From Acidobacteriota bacterium (GTDB lineage: Bacteria; Acidobacteriota; Blastocatellia; Pyrinomonadales; Pyrinomonadaceae), in the NCBI GenBank assembly GCA_016700075.1, contig CP065000.1, positions 2,356,001 through 2,420,000 on the forward strand: a stretch of 64,000 bases of DNA. Reading direction: 5' to 3'. The notes beneath the pieces were generated by a model. It was given only the letters and a program-made list of their open reading frames with translations. It was not told the DNA's origin and searched no databases. Positions 1 through 16,698 of this stretch are shown here, piece after piece; within the stretch, counting starts at the first letter, position 1; each line of letters opens with the position of its first letter. Made by a program: the position numbers and the translations under genes.

Positions 1-470
<470 letters not shown>

Positions 471-475
471 AAGTC

Positions 476-540
476 AGTTGTCAGTTGTCAGTTGTCGGTC
501 GCCGGAAAAAGGCACTGACAACTGGCTGCCGGCAACCGGC
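476..540. repeat. Heptamer micro-repeat block (GTCAGTT units) with inverted partner
   Basis: Three consecutive near-perfect GTCAGTT heptamers lie just after the tuf stop. They are followed by the complementary ACTGACAACTGG sequence and an imperfect GCCGG/CCGGC inverted segment, so the transcript could fold into a hairpin between tuf and rpmG. The same heptamer family recurs inside the 5' end of thiC near 57,590. Confidence 0.7.
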
Positions 541-552
541 GACTGAGGAAGT

Positions 553-705
553 ATGCCGAGAGATAACATAATTTTGCAGTGCACGGAGTGCAAAGAGCGC
601 AACTACGTGACGACCAAGAACAAAAAGAACACGCCCAACAGGCTGGAGTTCAAAAAGTTCTGCCGTCGCTGCCGCAAGCACCAGCTGCACCGCGAGAATA
701 AATAG
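553..705 (+). CDS. rpmG: 50S ribosomal protein L33
   Basis: This 50-residue ORF encodes L33, a small zinc-ribbon protein of the large ribosomal subunit. It begins [18 protein letters not shown] and carries two Cys pairs, CTEC near residues 10-13 and CRRC near residues 38-41, which is the zinc-binding (C+) form of L33. The length is normal for the family. An AGGAA sequence lies a few bases before the ATG. It sits between tuf and the tRNA-Trp/secE/nusG genes, as in many bacteria. Confidence 0.95.
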   Translation: MPRDNIILQCTECKERNYVTTKNKKNTPNRLEFKKFCRRCRKHQLHRENK

Positions 706-713
706 TAATTCGC

Positions 714-753
714 AGTGCAAAATGCACAATTATCGCATTTATCATTTTGCACT
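714..753. repeat. Inverted repeat between rpmG and tRNA-Trp
   Basis: AGTGCAAAATG at 714-724 is perfectly complementary to CATTTTGCACT at 743-753. This gives an 11-bp stem with an 18-nt loop. It is followed by a further TTTGCATTT unit, the 7-nt CATTTTG repeat class seen again near 34,920. It may be a processing hairpin for the tRNA precursor or simply a repeat relic. Confidence 0.6.
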
Positions 754-767
754 TTGCATTTGGTCTT

Positions 768-843
768 AGGGGTATGGTGTCAATGGTTAGCATGGAGGTC
801 TCCAAAACCTTAGGTCCGGGTTCGAGTCCTGGTACCCCTGCCA
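768..843 (+). tRNA. tRNA-Trp (anticodon CCA)
   Basis: A full cloverleaf of 76 nt can be drawn. The acceptor stem is AGGGGTA/TACCCCT. The anticodon stem GAGGT/ACCTT (one G-T pair) holds the loop CTCCAAA, with anticodon CCA. The T arm is CCGGG-TTCGAGT-CCTGG. The discriminator base is G and the 3' CCA is encoded. A single tRNA-Trp just before secE is the common bacterial arrangement. Confidence 0.96.
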
Positions 844-868
844 TTTGAAGCATTTAGGAGAGACTTAG

Positions 869-1108
869 GTGTCAGAAGCAGCCTCGATAGAGGGAAAAAG
901 AAAAGAAGGCGTCGGCGAATTCATACAGAAAACGCGCGCCGAGCTCGATAAAACGACGTTCCCGTCGTCCAGCGACGTAAAAGGAACGACGATCATCGTG
1001 CTGATCTGCGTCGTATTTTTTGCGGTCTATCTGTTCTTGGTCGATAAAGGATGGGTTTACATTCTCGAAGGCCTGACGTGGCTCGTCAACAAGATCGCGG
1101 GCGTCTAA
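869..1108 (+). CDS. secE: Preprotein translocase subunit SecE
   Basis: This 79-residue protein is SecE, the small essential subunit that clamps the SecY channel. It has the single-helix form of most bacteria. The cytosolic amphipathic part (GEFIQKTRAELDKTTFPSSSDV) is the conserved SecE signature. It is followed by one transmembrane segment (TIIVLICVVFFAVYLFLVDK). The start is a GTG preceded by an AGGAG Shine-Dalgarno at 856-860. nusG begins 12 bases after the stop, so the two are very likely co-transcribed. Confidence 0.95.
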   Translation: MSEAASIEGKRKEGVGEFIQKTRAELDKTTFPSSSDVKGTTIIVLICVVFFAVYLFLVDKGWVYILEGLTWLVNKIAGV

Positions 1109-1120
1109 GGGATATTTGAA

Positions 1121-1681
1121 ATGAAACAGTGGTATTTCATACACACGTATTCCGGGCACGAGAATAAGGTCGTCGAAAGCCTCAACGCGCGTATCCGCGA
1201 CCTGGAACTTGCCGAGCTGATCACGGGCGTTCTGCTCCCGAAAGAAAAGGTCGTAGAGCTTCGCGGCAACAAAGAGGTCGTTTCCGAGCGAATGTTCTAT
1301 CCGGGCTATGTGCTGGTCGAGATCGAATGTGACGATTCCGGCAAGATACCCGACAACGTTTTTCACGCGATCAAATCGACGCCGAAAGTGACGGGCTTCC
1401 TCGGCGGCCGCCAGCCGACGCCGCTTTCGCAGGCAGAGGTCGATCAGATCGTACACAATATCGAGGTCGCGACCGAAAAGCCGAAACCGAAGTTCACCTA
1501 TCAGGTCGGCGAGGTCGTGCGTATCAAATCGGGGCCTTTCGCCAGCTTTACAGGCAAGGTCGAAGAGGTCAACGAGGACAAAGCGCTTCTCAAGGTCTCG
1601 ATCACAATTTTCGGGCGTTCTACGCCGTATGAACTTAGTTTCCTTGAGGTGGAAAAGGTCACCTTTGCGGAAGAGAATTAA
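1121..1681 (+). CDS. nusG: Transcription termination/antitermination factor NusG
   Basis: This 186-residue NusG binds RNA polymerase and couples it to Rho or the ribosome. The N-terminal NGN domain starts [20 protein letters not shown] and includes the region [12 protein letters not shown]. The C-terminal KOW domain is [20 protein letters not shown] (about residues 128-147). The length is typical. It follows secE directly and precedes rplK, the textbook order. The 126-base gap before rplK carries GGCTGCCAGCC-type dyads and an AAGAAGGAGAAG purine tract. Confidence 0.97.
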   Translation: MKQWYFIHTYSGHENKVVESLNARIRDLELAELITGVLLPKEKVVELRGNKEVVSERMFYPGYVLVEIECDDSGKIPDNVFHAIKSTPKVTGFLGGRQPTPLSQAEVDQIVHNIEVATEKPKPKFTYQVGEVVRIKSGPFASFTGKVEEVNEDKALLKVSITIFGRSTPYELSFLEVEKVTFAEEN

Positions 1682-1807
1682 CCGTCGGGGACGCAGGCTG
1701 CCAGCCTGCATCTCCCGGCAAAATGAGGACATTCCCGGGCGAAAGTTCGGGATCGTAAATCGAAGAAGGAGAAGAATTCAGGCAAGGCTGCCTGCGTTCC
1801 GACAAGA

Positions 1808-2236
1808 ATGGCAAAGAAGATAGAAGGTTACATTAAGCTGCAGATACCTGCGGGCAAAGCAAATCCGGCTCCGCCGATCGGCCCGGCTTTGGGTCAGCAC
1901 GGCGTCAACATCATGGAATTCTGCAAGGCGTTCAACGCCAAAACGCAGAACGACGACCCGGACATGAAAATTCCGGTGGTCATCACGGTTTACGCGGACC
2001 GTTCGTTCACTTTTGAAACGAAAACACCGCCGGCCGCGGACCTGCTCCGCAAGGCGTCCGGCATCGCGAAAGGCTCGGGTAAACCGAACCGCGAAAAAGC
2101 GGGAACGATCTCTAAGGCTCAGATCGAAGAGATCGCCAAAAAGAAGATGCAGGACCTGAACACGACGAACCTCGAATCCGCAATGCGGACCATCGAAGGA
2201 ACGGCGAGGTCAATGGGACTGACAGTCGAAGGTTAA
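1808..2236 (+). CDS. rplK: 50S ribosomal protein L11
   Basis: L11 (142 aa) forms the GTPase-associated centre of the 50S subunit with 23S rRNA and L10/L12. The sequence shows the conserved proline-rich N-terminus ([20 protein letters not shown]) and the RNA-binding C-terminal domain ([38 protein letters not shown]). It ends normally at [11 protein letters not shown]. It is followed by rplA, with which it is normally co-transcribed and, in known cases, co-regulated by L1 binding to the mRNA. Confidence 0.97.
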   Translation: MAKKIEGYIKLQIPAGKANPAPPIGPALGQHGVNIMEFCKAFNAKTQNDDPDMKIPVVITVYADRSFTFETKTPPAADLLRKASGIAKGSGKPNREKAGTISKAQIEEIAKKKMQDLNTTNLESAMRTIEGTARSMGLTVEG

Positions 2237-2297
2237 GGTAAAAGGAAAAAGGTAAAAGGAAAAACTATTTTTGCCTTTTGCCTTTGACCTTTCTCCT
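2237..2297. repeat. Heptamer block GGTAAAA/GGAAAAA with TTTTGCC partner
   Basis: Four successive 7-nt units (GGTAAAA, GGAAAAA, GGTAAAA, GGAAAAA) are followed after a short spacer by TTTTGCC, TTTTGCC, TTTGACC, TTTCTCC. The two halves are roughly complementary, so the rplK-rplA leader could form a long A/U-rich hairpin. The rplA Shine-Dalgarno lies beyond it. Confidence 0.7.
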
Positions 2298-2338
2298 TGG
2301 GAGAGCAGCAATGCTGCTCGTTATTACCTGGAGGTAAA

Positions 2339-3031
2339 ATGAAAAGAGGCAAGAAATATCGAGCCGCGCTCGAAAAGATTGAGCACGGCAAAAAGTACAC
2401 GCTTGACGAAGCGATCGGCAAACTGAAAGAGATCGCTTTCGCCAAGTTCGACGAAACGGTCGAATTGACAATGTGGCTGGGCGTTGACCCGCGTAAAGCG
2501 GATCAGCTGGTTCGCGGTACGGTCGTGCTCCCGCACGGACTCGGCGGAGCGGCAAAACGCGTGGTCGTTATCGCACAGGGCGACAAGATCCGCGAGGCCG
2601 AGGAGGCCGGTGCGGACATCGCAGGCGGCGACGACATCGTTGACAAGATCAAAGGCGGCTGGCTGGATTTTGACGCACTCATTGCGACGCCCGACATGAT
2701 GGGCAAGGTCGGCCAGTTGGGTAAGGTCCTCGGTCCTCGAGGCCTGATGCCGAATCCGAAAACAGGCACAGTTACGATGGACGTGAAAACGGCCGTCGAA
2801 GAAACGAAGGCAGGTAAAGTGGAATACCGCGTCGACAAGACGGGCGTCATCCACACGCCGGTCGGCAAAGTGTCTTTCGATGAGACAAAGCTCGCCGAAA
2901 ATACAAAGGTTCTGATCAACGCGGTGATGAAGGCAAAGCCGACCACCGCAAAAGGCCGTTATCTGAAAAAGATCAATCTGGCCGCGACGATGAGCCCGGG
3001 CGTTCTGCTCGATGAGCTGTCGTATATCTAA
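2339..3031 (+). CDS. rplA: 50S ribosomal protein L1
   Basis: L1 (230 aa) forms the mobile stalk at the E site. It begins [20 protein letters not shown] and shows the family blocks [46 protein letters not shown] and [14 protein letters not shown] chose the ATG at 2339 over an in-frame upstream start because a strong GGAGG lies 8 bases before it and the protein then starts like other L1 proteins. It belongs to the rplK-rplA-rplJ-rplL cluster. Confidence 0.97.
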   Translation: MKRGKKYRAALEKIEHGKKYTLDEAIGKLKEIAFAKFDETVELTMWLGVDPRKADQLVRGTVVLPHGLGGAAKRVVVIAQGDKIREAEEAGADIAGGDDIVDKIKGGWLDFDALIATPDMMGKVGQLGKVLGPRGLMPNPKTGTVTMDVKTAVEETKAGKVEYRVDKTGVIHTPVGKVSFDETKLAENTKVLINAVMKAKPTTAKGRYLKKINLAATMSPGVLLDELSYI

Positions 3032-3044
3032 GTGAGGAGGCTTT

Positions 3045-3078
3045 GGCAGCAGATGTCCGCACAAACGGGCACGCTGCC
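3045..3078 (+). promoter_or_regulatory. Candidate L10 mRNA leader structure
   Basis: In the 59-base gap before rplJ, GGCAGC (3045-3050) pairs with GCTGCC (3073-3078), and an inner TGTCCG (3054-3059) pairs with CGGGCA (3066-3071). Bulged stems just upstream of rplJ are where L10(L12) complexes bind for translational autoregulation in other bacteria. The match here is structural only. Confidence 0.4.
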
Positions 3079-3090
3079 GAGAGTTAAAAA

Positions 3091-3843
3091 ATGAAATCAA
3101 GAGAAACAAAAGCAAACGACCTGGCCGTCCTCACCGAATCGCTGCAGAATTCCAAGTCCGCGATGGTGATGAGCTTTACAGGGCTCACGGTCGCCAAGGA
3201 TCAGGAATTTCGCAACGCTCTGCGTGAGGCAGGCGCACAGTATCAGGTAGTAAAGAACACGCTGGCACGCATCGCCGTCAAAGGCACGCCGTATGAAGGC
3301 GTGACCGACGCGCTGAAAGGCGTGACCGCGATCGCATGGACCGAGAATGATCCCGTCGTGCTGTCAAAGGCAGTGACGAAGTTCATGAAGGACAACTCGG
3401 ACATCTACACCTTCAAGTCCGGAGTTGTCGATGGAAAGGTCGTCGATCTCGGCCAACTGACCACGATCGCGAACCTGCCTTCGAAAGAAGAACTCATCTC
3501 GAAACTGCTTTACGTGCTCAACGCACAAGCACAGCGTATCGTCACGGTCATCAACGCGGTTCCGCGCGACCTTGCGGTCGTGATCAAGCAGATCGGCGAG
3601 CAGGAAGGCCGTGCAGCGGGAGAGCCCGCTGCAGCCGCAGAAGCACCGGCTGAAGAGGCAGTAGCAGAAGCTCCTGCGGAAGAACCGGCAGTTGAAGCAG
3701 CGGCAGAAGAAACTCCGACGGCAGAAGCACCGGCTGAAGAAGCCGCGGCAGAAGCACCTGCTGAGGAAGCACCTGCGGAGGAAGCACCTGCTGAAGAAGC
3801 ACCTGCTGAAGAAGCTCCGGCAGAAGAGCCGGCAGCGGAATAG
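3091..3843 (+). CDS. rplJ: 50S ribosomal protein L10 with long Ala/Glu/Pro tail
   Basis: L10 anchors L7/L12 dimers to the ribosome stalk base. Residues 1 to about 172 are a normal L10 (MSFTGLTVAKDQEFRNALRE, QYQVVKNTLARIAVKGTPYE, a C-terminal helix region YVLNAQAQRIVTVINAVPRD). About 77 more residues follow, made almost only of Ala, Glu and Pro in repeats of the form APAEE, encoded by 15-bp DNA repeats (GAAGCACCTGCTGAA and variants). Total length is 250 aa against roughly 165-180 in most bacteria. The tail is likely disordered and acidic. The frame is clean, so this looks like repeat expansion rather than an error. Confidence 0.95.
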   Translation: MKSRETKANDLAVLTESLQNSKSAMVMSFTGLTVAKDQEFRNALREAGAQYQVVKNTLARIAVKGTPYEGVTDALKGVTAIAWTENDPVVLSKAVTKFMKDNSDIYTFKSGVVDGKVVDLGQLTTIANLPSKEELISKLLYVLNAQAQRIVTVINAVPRDLAVVIKQIGEQEGRAAGEPAAAAEAPAEEAVAEAPAEEPAVEAAAEETPTAEAPAEEAAAEAPAEEAPAEEAPAEEAPAEEAPAEEPAAE

Positions 3844-4147
3844 GTTTTTGAGATCTGGTGTTCTCAAAGGAATTTGAGATATCAGATCTTGAATTTGAAA
3901 AAATGCGGACGGCGGCGTCCGCAAACAGCCGTACTCAAGGAAAACGAGCCGAGTGATTTGTCAGGTCGCTTGGCTTCGGACGGCCGAAGAAAGGAGATGC
4001 AGCCCGTTCTTTGAGCGTCCCTGGGTTCTAGCGGCAAATACGCGGTAAATGGTGAATCGCAATTAGTAAATAGAGCTTTTCTATTCACGATTTACTATTA
4101 ACTATTTACTAAGAAACAGAACCCTAAACAGGAGATAGATAAAAATC
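3844..4147. other. rplJ-rplL intergenic region with two hairpins and TTTACTA/GGTAAAT repeats
   Basis: The 304-base gap contains no gene. A strong nested hairpin lies at 3851-3889: AGATCTG/CAGATCT outside and TCTCAAA-GGAA-TTTGAGA inside. A second hairpin is at 3905-3922 (GCGGACG-GCGG-CGTCCGC). Neither is followed by a T-run, so they look like processing or stability elements rather than terminators. From about 4040 to 4112 there are degenerate GGTAAAT/TTTACTA 7-nt units in both orientations. Confidence 0.6.
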
Positions 4148-4543
4148 ATGGCAATTACAAAAGACGACGTAGTCGAATATTTGAAGAACATGTCGCTTCT
4201 CGAAGCGTCAGAATTGGTCAAGGAACTCGAAGAGGTCTTCGGTGTTTCGGCAGCGGCAGCAGCGGCTCCGGTAATGGTGGCAGCGGCCGGTGCAGGCGCA
4301 GGCGATGCCGGCGGTGCAGCTGAAGAGAAAGACTCGTATGATGTCGTTCTCGCTTCGGCCGGCGGCAACAAGATCGCCGTCATTAAGGTCGTCCGCGAAG
4401 TTGTCGCGGGCCTCGGCCTCAAGGAAGCCAAGGATCTCGTCGACGGCGCTCCGAAAGCCCTCAAAGAAGGCGTTTCGAAGGCAGAAGCCGACGATATCAA
4501 GGCAAAATTGACCGAAGCCGGCGCAACCGTCGAGGTCAAATAA
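4148..4543 (+). CDS. rplL: 50S ribosomal protein L7/L12
   Basis: L7/L12 (131 aa) is the multi-copy stalk protein that recruits translation GTPases. The N-terminal dimerisation domain ([20 protein letters not shown]) leads into an Ala/Gly-rich hinge (about residues 34-57). The C-terminal factor-binding domain follows ([40 protein letters not shown]). It starts MAITKDDVV after AGGAGATAGATAAAAATC. A hairpin that may attenuate transcription follows before rpoB. Confidence 0.97.
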   Translation: MAITKDDVVEYLKNMSLLEASELVKELEEVFGVSAAAAAAPVMVAAAGAGAGDAGGAAEEKDSYDVVLASAGGNKIAVIKVVREVVAGLGLKEAKDLVDGAPKALKEGVSKAEADDIKAKLTEAGATVEVK

Positions 4544-4563
4544 CCTTTTCGACGATACGGATC

Positions 4564-4594
4564 GGGGCCGTGTTTCGGCACGGCCCCTAGTTTT
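4564..4594 (+). terminator. Hairpin after rplL, probable attenuator
   Basis: GGGGCCGTG (4564-4572) and CACGGCCCC (4579-4587) form a perfect 9-bp stem with a TTTCGG loop, followed by TAGTTTT. The T-tract is short. That fits partial termination between rplL and rpoB, which is how stalk protein and polymerase levels are separated in other bacteria. Confidence 0.65.
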
Positions 4595-4922
4595 CCTTGC
4601 GCGCTTGACGCAAATAGGACTATACTTATCGTTTCACGTAAATTGCCTCTTGCCCGGCGTGGGACGGAGCGATATCAGCGTGGAATTGGCAGCGGCGATG
4701 GAATGGGCCTAAAGGCCTGTAAACGTGGGGAGTGAGTGTCTCTTTTTTGGCACGCCCGAAAATTATATTCACAGCGATAGCTGCTGAAAAGCGGTCTGGG
4801 CATCGTTTGCCCTAGGCCGCGTTTGCCGTCTTTACCGAAAGGGCGAGTGCTTTTTCAACGGGGTAATCCTAGCAGTAAAGGCCGCCGAAATCAATAGGTT
4901 TTTTTGAACCCGCTAAATTCAT
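4595..4922 (+). other. rplL-rpoB leader with a 12-bp hairpin
   Basis: The rest of the 379-base gap has no convincing ORF. The clearest element is at 4791-4820: GCGGTCTGGGCA pairs with TGCCCTAGGCCGC across a 5-nt loop, with one bulged T. A stable stem between rplL and rpoB is reminiscent of an RNase III processing site. No consensus promoter with proper spacing was seen. Confidence 0.5.
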
Positions 4923-9365
<4,443 letters not shown>

Positions 9366-9381
9366 TGGTCTAGGAAGTCCC

Positions 9382-9421
9382 GGAAGTCCGGGAGGTCTCG
9401 AAAGGACTTCCCGGACCTTCC
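9382..9421. repeat. Long imperfect hairpin between rpoB and rpoC
   Basis: GGAAGTCCGGGAGGTC (9382-9397) pairs with GACTTCCCGGACCTTCC (9405-9421) through 16 bp with one wobble and one bulge. It sits among further GGAAGTCC/GGACTT units covering 9370-9445. The rpoC Shine-Dalgarno (TTGGAGA) follows. It is probably a repeat-derived spacer hairpin in the rpoBC mRNA. Confidence 0.65.
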
Positions 9422-9456
9422 GGACTGACCGGACTTTCCAGACTATTGGAGAAAAT

Positions 9457-13770
<4,314 letters not shown>

Positions 13771-13793
13771 AACCTTGTTTAGTCAGAGCTTTT

Positions 13794-13819
13794 GGCCGCA
13801 CGCGAGTGCGGCCTTTTTT
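13794..13819 (+). terminator. Rho-independent terminator after rpoC
   Basis: GGCCGCA (13794-13800) pairs perfectly with TGCGGCC (13807-13813) around a CGCGAG loop and is followed by seven consecutive Ts. It lies 24 bases after the rpoC stop. Its run ends at the stop codon of the convergent acyltransferase gene. Confidence 0.9.
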
Positions 13820-14561
13820 ATGCAACGGGTTTGAATATTTCGCTCACGCGTTCGTGCAGTTCGCGGGCGAGTAGTTTGCGGTCAGTGCTTGTTATAGGTT
13901 CGCTACCAAAAGTAACCGTTGCCGTCCAGCTTTTCACCGAGAATAGCCGGAACATATGTGCGAAAAACGAGATGTCGTCCCACCAGCAGACGGTGTCGGC
14001 GGGCAGCTCGCCCGGCGGCGTCGAATAGCTGACAGCGGCGTAATAAACAGCGATATTTCGCCGTGCAGCGTATTCAAAGAACGATGAATTGAAGGGCAGC
14101 ACCACCTCGCCGCGTGTGCTTGTGCCTTCGGGAAAGATGATCACGCCGTCGCCCGCGTCGAGCCTCGCGTCGATCAGCTCGCCTGCACGCGGAATGTCGC
14201 GGCGGTTCTCGCGGTCGATGAAAACCGTGCCCATATCTGCGATGATCTTGCCCGCGACGGGCCAGCTTTCGATATCCTGTTTCGCAACGAAAACGCCCTC
14301 CGCAGCCAGCCGCAGAACGGCGATGTCCGTGTAGCTGAGATGGTTCGAGACCAGGAAGAACGGCGGCGGCGGCGGAGTGCCTTTCACGACGAGCTTCATT
14401 CCCGCGTTCCATCTGAAGTATCGCGACCAACGCAAGAATGTATGCCGCCGTGCCTCGGCCGGATCGCGTCTGACGGGCCGCGTAAAGAACCAATAGTAAT
14501 AGATCGCCAGCGTGCCGAGCACGAAAGCCGTCATTCTCAATACTGCCCGAATGGTTCTCAT
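13818..14561 (-). CDS. 1-acyl-sn-glycerol-3-phosphate acyltransferase (PlsC family)
   Basis: This 247-aa membrane protein transfers a fatty acyl chain to lysophosphatidate or a similar lipid acceptor. The catalytic HxxxxD motif is in FFLVSNHLSYTDIAVLRLAA (about residues 92-111), and the acceptor-binding FPEGTSTRGE block follows at about residues 158-167. An N-terminal hydrophobic helix (VLRMTAFVLGTLAIYYYWFF) anchors it to the membrane. The start lies directly after the stop of the upstream TonB-C gene, so both are probably one transcript. Assignment to the family is firm; the exact acceptor is not shown. Confidence 0.88.
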   Translation of the reverse strand: MRTIRAVLRMTAFVLGTLAIYYYWFFTRPVRRDPAEARRHTFLRWSRYFRWNAGMKLVVKGTPPPPPFFLVSNHLSYTDIAVLRLAAEGVFVAKQDIESWPVAGKIIADMGTVFIDRENRRDIPRAGELIDARLDAGDGVIIFPEGTSTRGEVVLPFNSSFFEYAARRNIAVYYAAVSYSTPPGELPADTVCWWDDISFFAHMFRLFSVKSWTATVTFGSEPITSTDRKLLARELHERVSEIFKPVA

Positions 14562-15431
14562 CTATTGTTCGCGGTCCGCGTCGCGTGGGAGTTTTGTGAA
14601 ATTGTAACGCAGCAGAAACCGCATCGGTATCTGTTTGCCGCCGCGTTCCGCCGGCCGCCAGTTCATCGAACGCACCGCCTTTTCGACCGATTCTTCCAGC
14701 CCGAAACCGGCCCAACGCTCGATCTCTGTCCGCAGTATTTTTCCTTTCTCGTCCAGATCGACCGTTATCTCGACCGTCGCCGCGATGTCGTACAGATTCG
14801 CCGTTCGTGTGTATTCCGGCCTGATGCGCCGATACGGCACAGGCGCCCGAAAACCGCGTGCGGCGGCCGTTCCTTCGTCGGGCGGCTCTTCCATCGCGGG
14901 CGGCGGCGGTTCGGCTAACTCTCTGCGTAAAGACGACGTAGCTTCTGTCTCTATCTCTTTCGCGACAGCGGGAATTTCGGTCAAAAGCTTCTCAAATGCA
15001 TCTTTCGAACTGCTGCTTTCAGCCGAACGCAGGATCGGCAGCAGCAGACGCCCGGTTCGCGAACTGACCACAAAGACCACGGCGTACGCTTCGTAATATT
15101 CCTTTTTCTCGAACGACGTCCGCCGCTGCACCGCCGAACGCAAGACGACGAAATGGCTGCAGCCGATCGCCGAGCCGGCGCGGCGTGCTTCGATGCGTGT
15201 CATGTTGAAAGCGTTCTCAGGAGCCACCGCTTCAAATGCCGCACGCGCCATTTCGCCGTCGATCAGATCGACGTCCCTGATGGCGTTGGTCAGCTTTTCG
15301 GCGAAAGCGACGCTTTCCACCGCCTTGTCCGGAGCAATGATGGCGATCCGATGCGCCGCCGCCGATGCCGCGAAGAGCAAAACGACCGCAAACGCCGCAG
15401 CGAATTTAACTGTCTTTGCGGTAAAGTGCAC
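14562..15431 (-). CDS. Secreted/periplasmic protein with TonB-like C-terminal domain
   Basis: The 289-aa protein has an N-terminal signal (KTVKFAAAFAVVLLFAASAAA). A middle domain of unknown function follows, then a Pro/Glu linker (PPPPAMEEPPDEG, about residues 175-187). The last ~90 residues resemble a TonB C-terminal fold: VPYRRIRPEYTRTANLYDIA, then VEITVDLDEKGKI and MNWRPAERGGKQIPMRF. Such proteins often act as energy couplers or envelope factors, but there is no N-terminal cytoplasmic anchor like classical TonB. The start is GTG. It overlaps the end of the HD-domain gene by 26 bases, so the genes are likely coupled. Confidence 0.7.
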   Translation of the reverse strand: MHFTAKTVKFAAAFAVVLLFAASAAAHRIAIIAPDKAVESVAFAEKLTNAIRDVDLIDGEMARAAFEAVAPENAFNMTRIEARRAGSAIGCSHFVVLRSAVQRRTSFEKKEYYEAYAVVFVVSSRTGRLLLPILRSAESSSSKDAFEKLLTEIPAVAKEIETEATSSLRRELAEPPPPAMEEPPDEGTAAARGFRAPVPYRRIRPEYTRTANLYDIAATVEITVDLDEKGKILRTEIERWAGFGLEESVEKAVRSMNWRPAERGGKQIPMRFLLRYNFTKLPRDADREQ

Positions 15432-16692
15432 CGATCCTCTCTTTCATCTCCGCGGGAAAACAAATGCGGTGAATGCTGTAGCCCTGCTGCAGCCCGCGAA
15501 CGGCGGCGCTTACTTCCGAGATCTCGCGGATCTCGGGATTCGAGAAACCGTGTTCTACAAAAATGAGGTTCTTTTTCTCGACGTTCTCTTTCGAATAGTA
15601 AGTGTAGGGCTTGTTTTCCGCTCGGTCCTCGTAGAAATAGTAATCCGGGTCGAAGCCGCCGGACGCCACGATCTCGCGTGCCGCGGTGATGAAATCACGC
15701 CGCTCATCGTCCGGCATGTCGAGGTCAAATGCCTTGAAAAGCCTGCGGTCAAGGAAACGCCCCGCCAGATCGCCGAGTATCTCATCGCCGGAATGCCGCC
15801 AGCGTTTTATGCTGTAAAGCACGTCGGCGTCGTCAAATTCCAGATGCTCTTTCAGCGTCAGTTTCTCGCCCGCGAGTACCCGCGACATCGGCGAATCGGC
15901 GGCGGTCCACGCGTCGCCGCCGTCGGCATGCACGCGAAGGGCGCGTTTCAGCAGCACACGCAGAACGGCCTCGGCCGAACGCAGCGTGCGGTGAAAATAA
16001 ACCTGCCGATACATGTAATAGCGTGCCTGCAGATAGTCTTCGACGGCGTAAATGCCGGGTGCCGACACGTAAAGATGCTCGCCGTCGGGGCTGATCTCGA
16101 TGGATTTGATTATCCATTCCAGATCGTAAATGCCGTATCGAGCACCTGTCATCAGGCTGTCGCGAAGCAGGTAATCCATTCTGTCCGCGTCGAGCTGCGA
16201 CGAAACTATCTGCGCTAACGCAGCCGGCTGAAAATCACCGCGAATGATCGCCGCAATGTTTTCTGCGAGATTCGAGGAATACTCGCGCAGCAGACGCCCG
16301 ACCTCGGTTTTCTCGCTCAATACGGCTGCGATGCTGAATTCTTCGTGATGAAAATCGAGTATCGATTCGATCACGTGCGAATACGGCCCGTGGCCGATGT
16401 CGTGCAGCAGTGCGCCGACGCGGACCGCCGTTTGCAGCTCTTCGTCGATGTCGCTGTCGAGCCGCAGTTTCGCCAGCATTCGCCCCGCCAGATGATACGC
16501 ACCGAGGCTGTGCGTGAACCGCGAATGTTCGGCTCCCTGATACGAAAAATACGCGAGCCCGAGCTGGCGTATCCGCCGCAGCCGCTGAAATTCCGGCGTG
16601 TCGATCAGCCTGGTGACGAGCTTGCCCTCCGCGGTGTCGGTATTGACGCGGATGATGTTGTGAACCGAATCGCGGTATATGCGTTCTGCCAT
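15406..16692 (-). CDS. HD-domain phosphohydrolase
   Basis: 428-aa cytoplasmic protein of the HD superfamily (dGTPase-like). It begins MAERIYRDSVHNIIRVNTDT. Metal ligands are seen in RFTHSLGAYHLAGRML, in the HD pair GALLHDIGHGPYSHVIES (about residues 93-110) and in SSQLDADRMDYLLRDS. This layout matches the HD proteins annotated as deoxyguanosinetriphosphate triphosphohydrolase-like, which cleave phosphates from nucleotides; the true substrate is unknown. It starts six bases after the acs stop, and the TonB-C gene overlaps its end. Confidence 0.85.
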   Translation of the reverse strand: MAERIYRDSVHNIIRVNTDTAEGKLVTRLIDTPEFQRLRRIRQLGLAYFSYQGAEHSRFTHSLGAYHLAGRMLAKLRLDSDIDEELQTAVRVGALLHDIGHGPYSHVIESILDFHHEEFSIAAVLSEKTEVGRLLREYSSNLAENIAAIIRGDFQPAALAQIVSSQLDADRMDYLLRDSLMTGARYGIYDLEWIIKSIEISPDGEHLYVSAPGIYAVEDYLQARYYMYRQVYFHRTLRSAEAVLRVLLKRALRVHADGGDAWTAADSPMSRVLAGEKLTLKEHLEFDDADVLYSIKRWRHSGDEILGDLAGRFLDRRLFKAFDLDMPDDERRDFITAAREIVASGGFDPDYYFYEDRAENKPYTYYSKENVEKKNLIFVEHGFSNPEIREISEVSAAVRGLQQGYSIHRICFPAEMKERIGALYRKDS

Positions 16693-16698
16693 TTCGCG

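Noticed and set aside
872..1732. 286-codon - strand frame over secE/nusG
   Set aside because: Overlaps two certain genes and shows no family features.
2297..2338. Earlier start for rplA
   Set aside because: The extra 14 residues are not L1-like, while a strong GGAGG precedes the ATG at 2339.
4605..4626. TTGACG...TATACT promoter before rpoB
   Set aside because: The two boxes are only 10 bp apart, too close for a sigma-70 promoter, and nothing better spaced is next to them.
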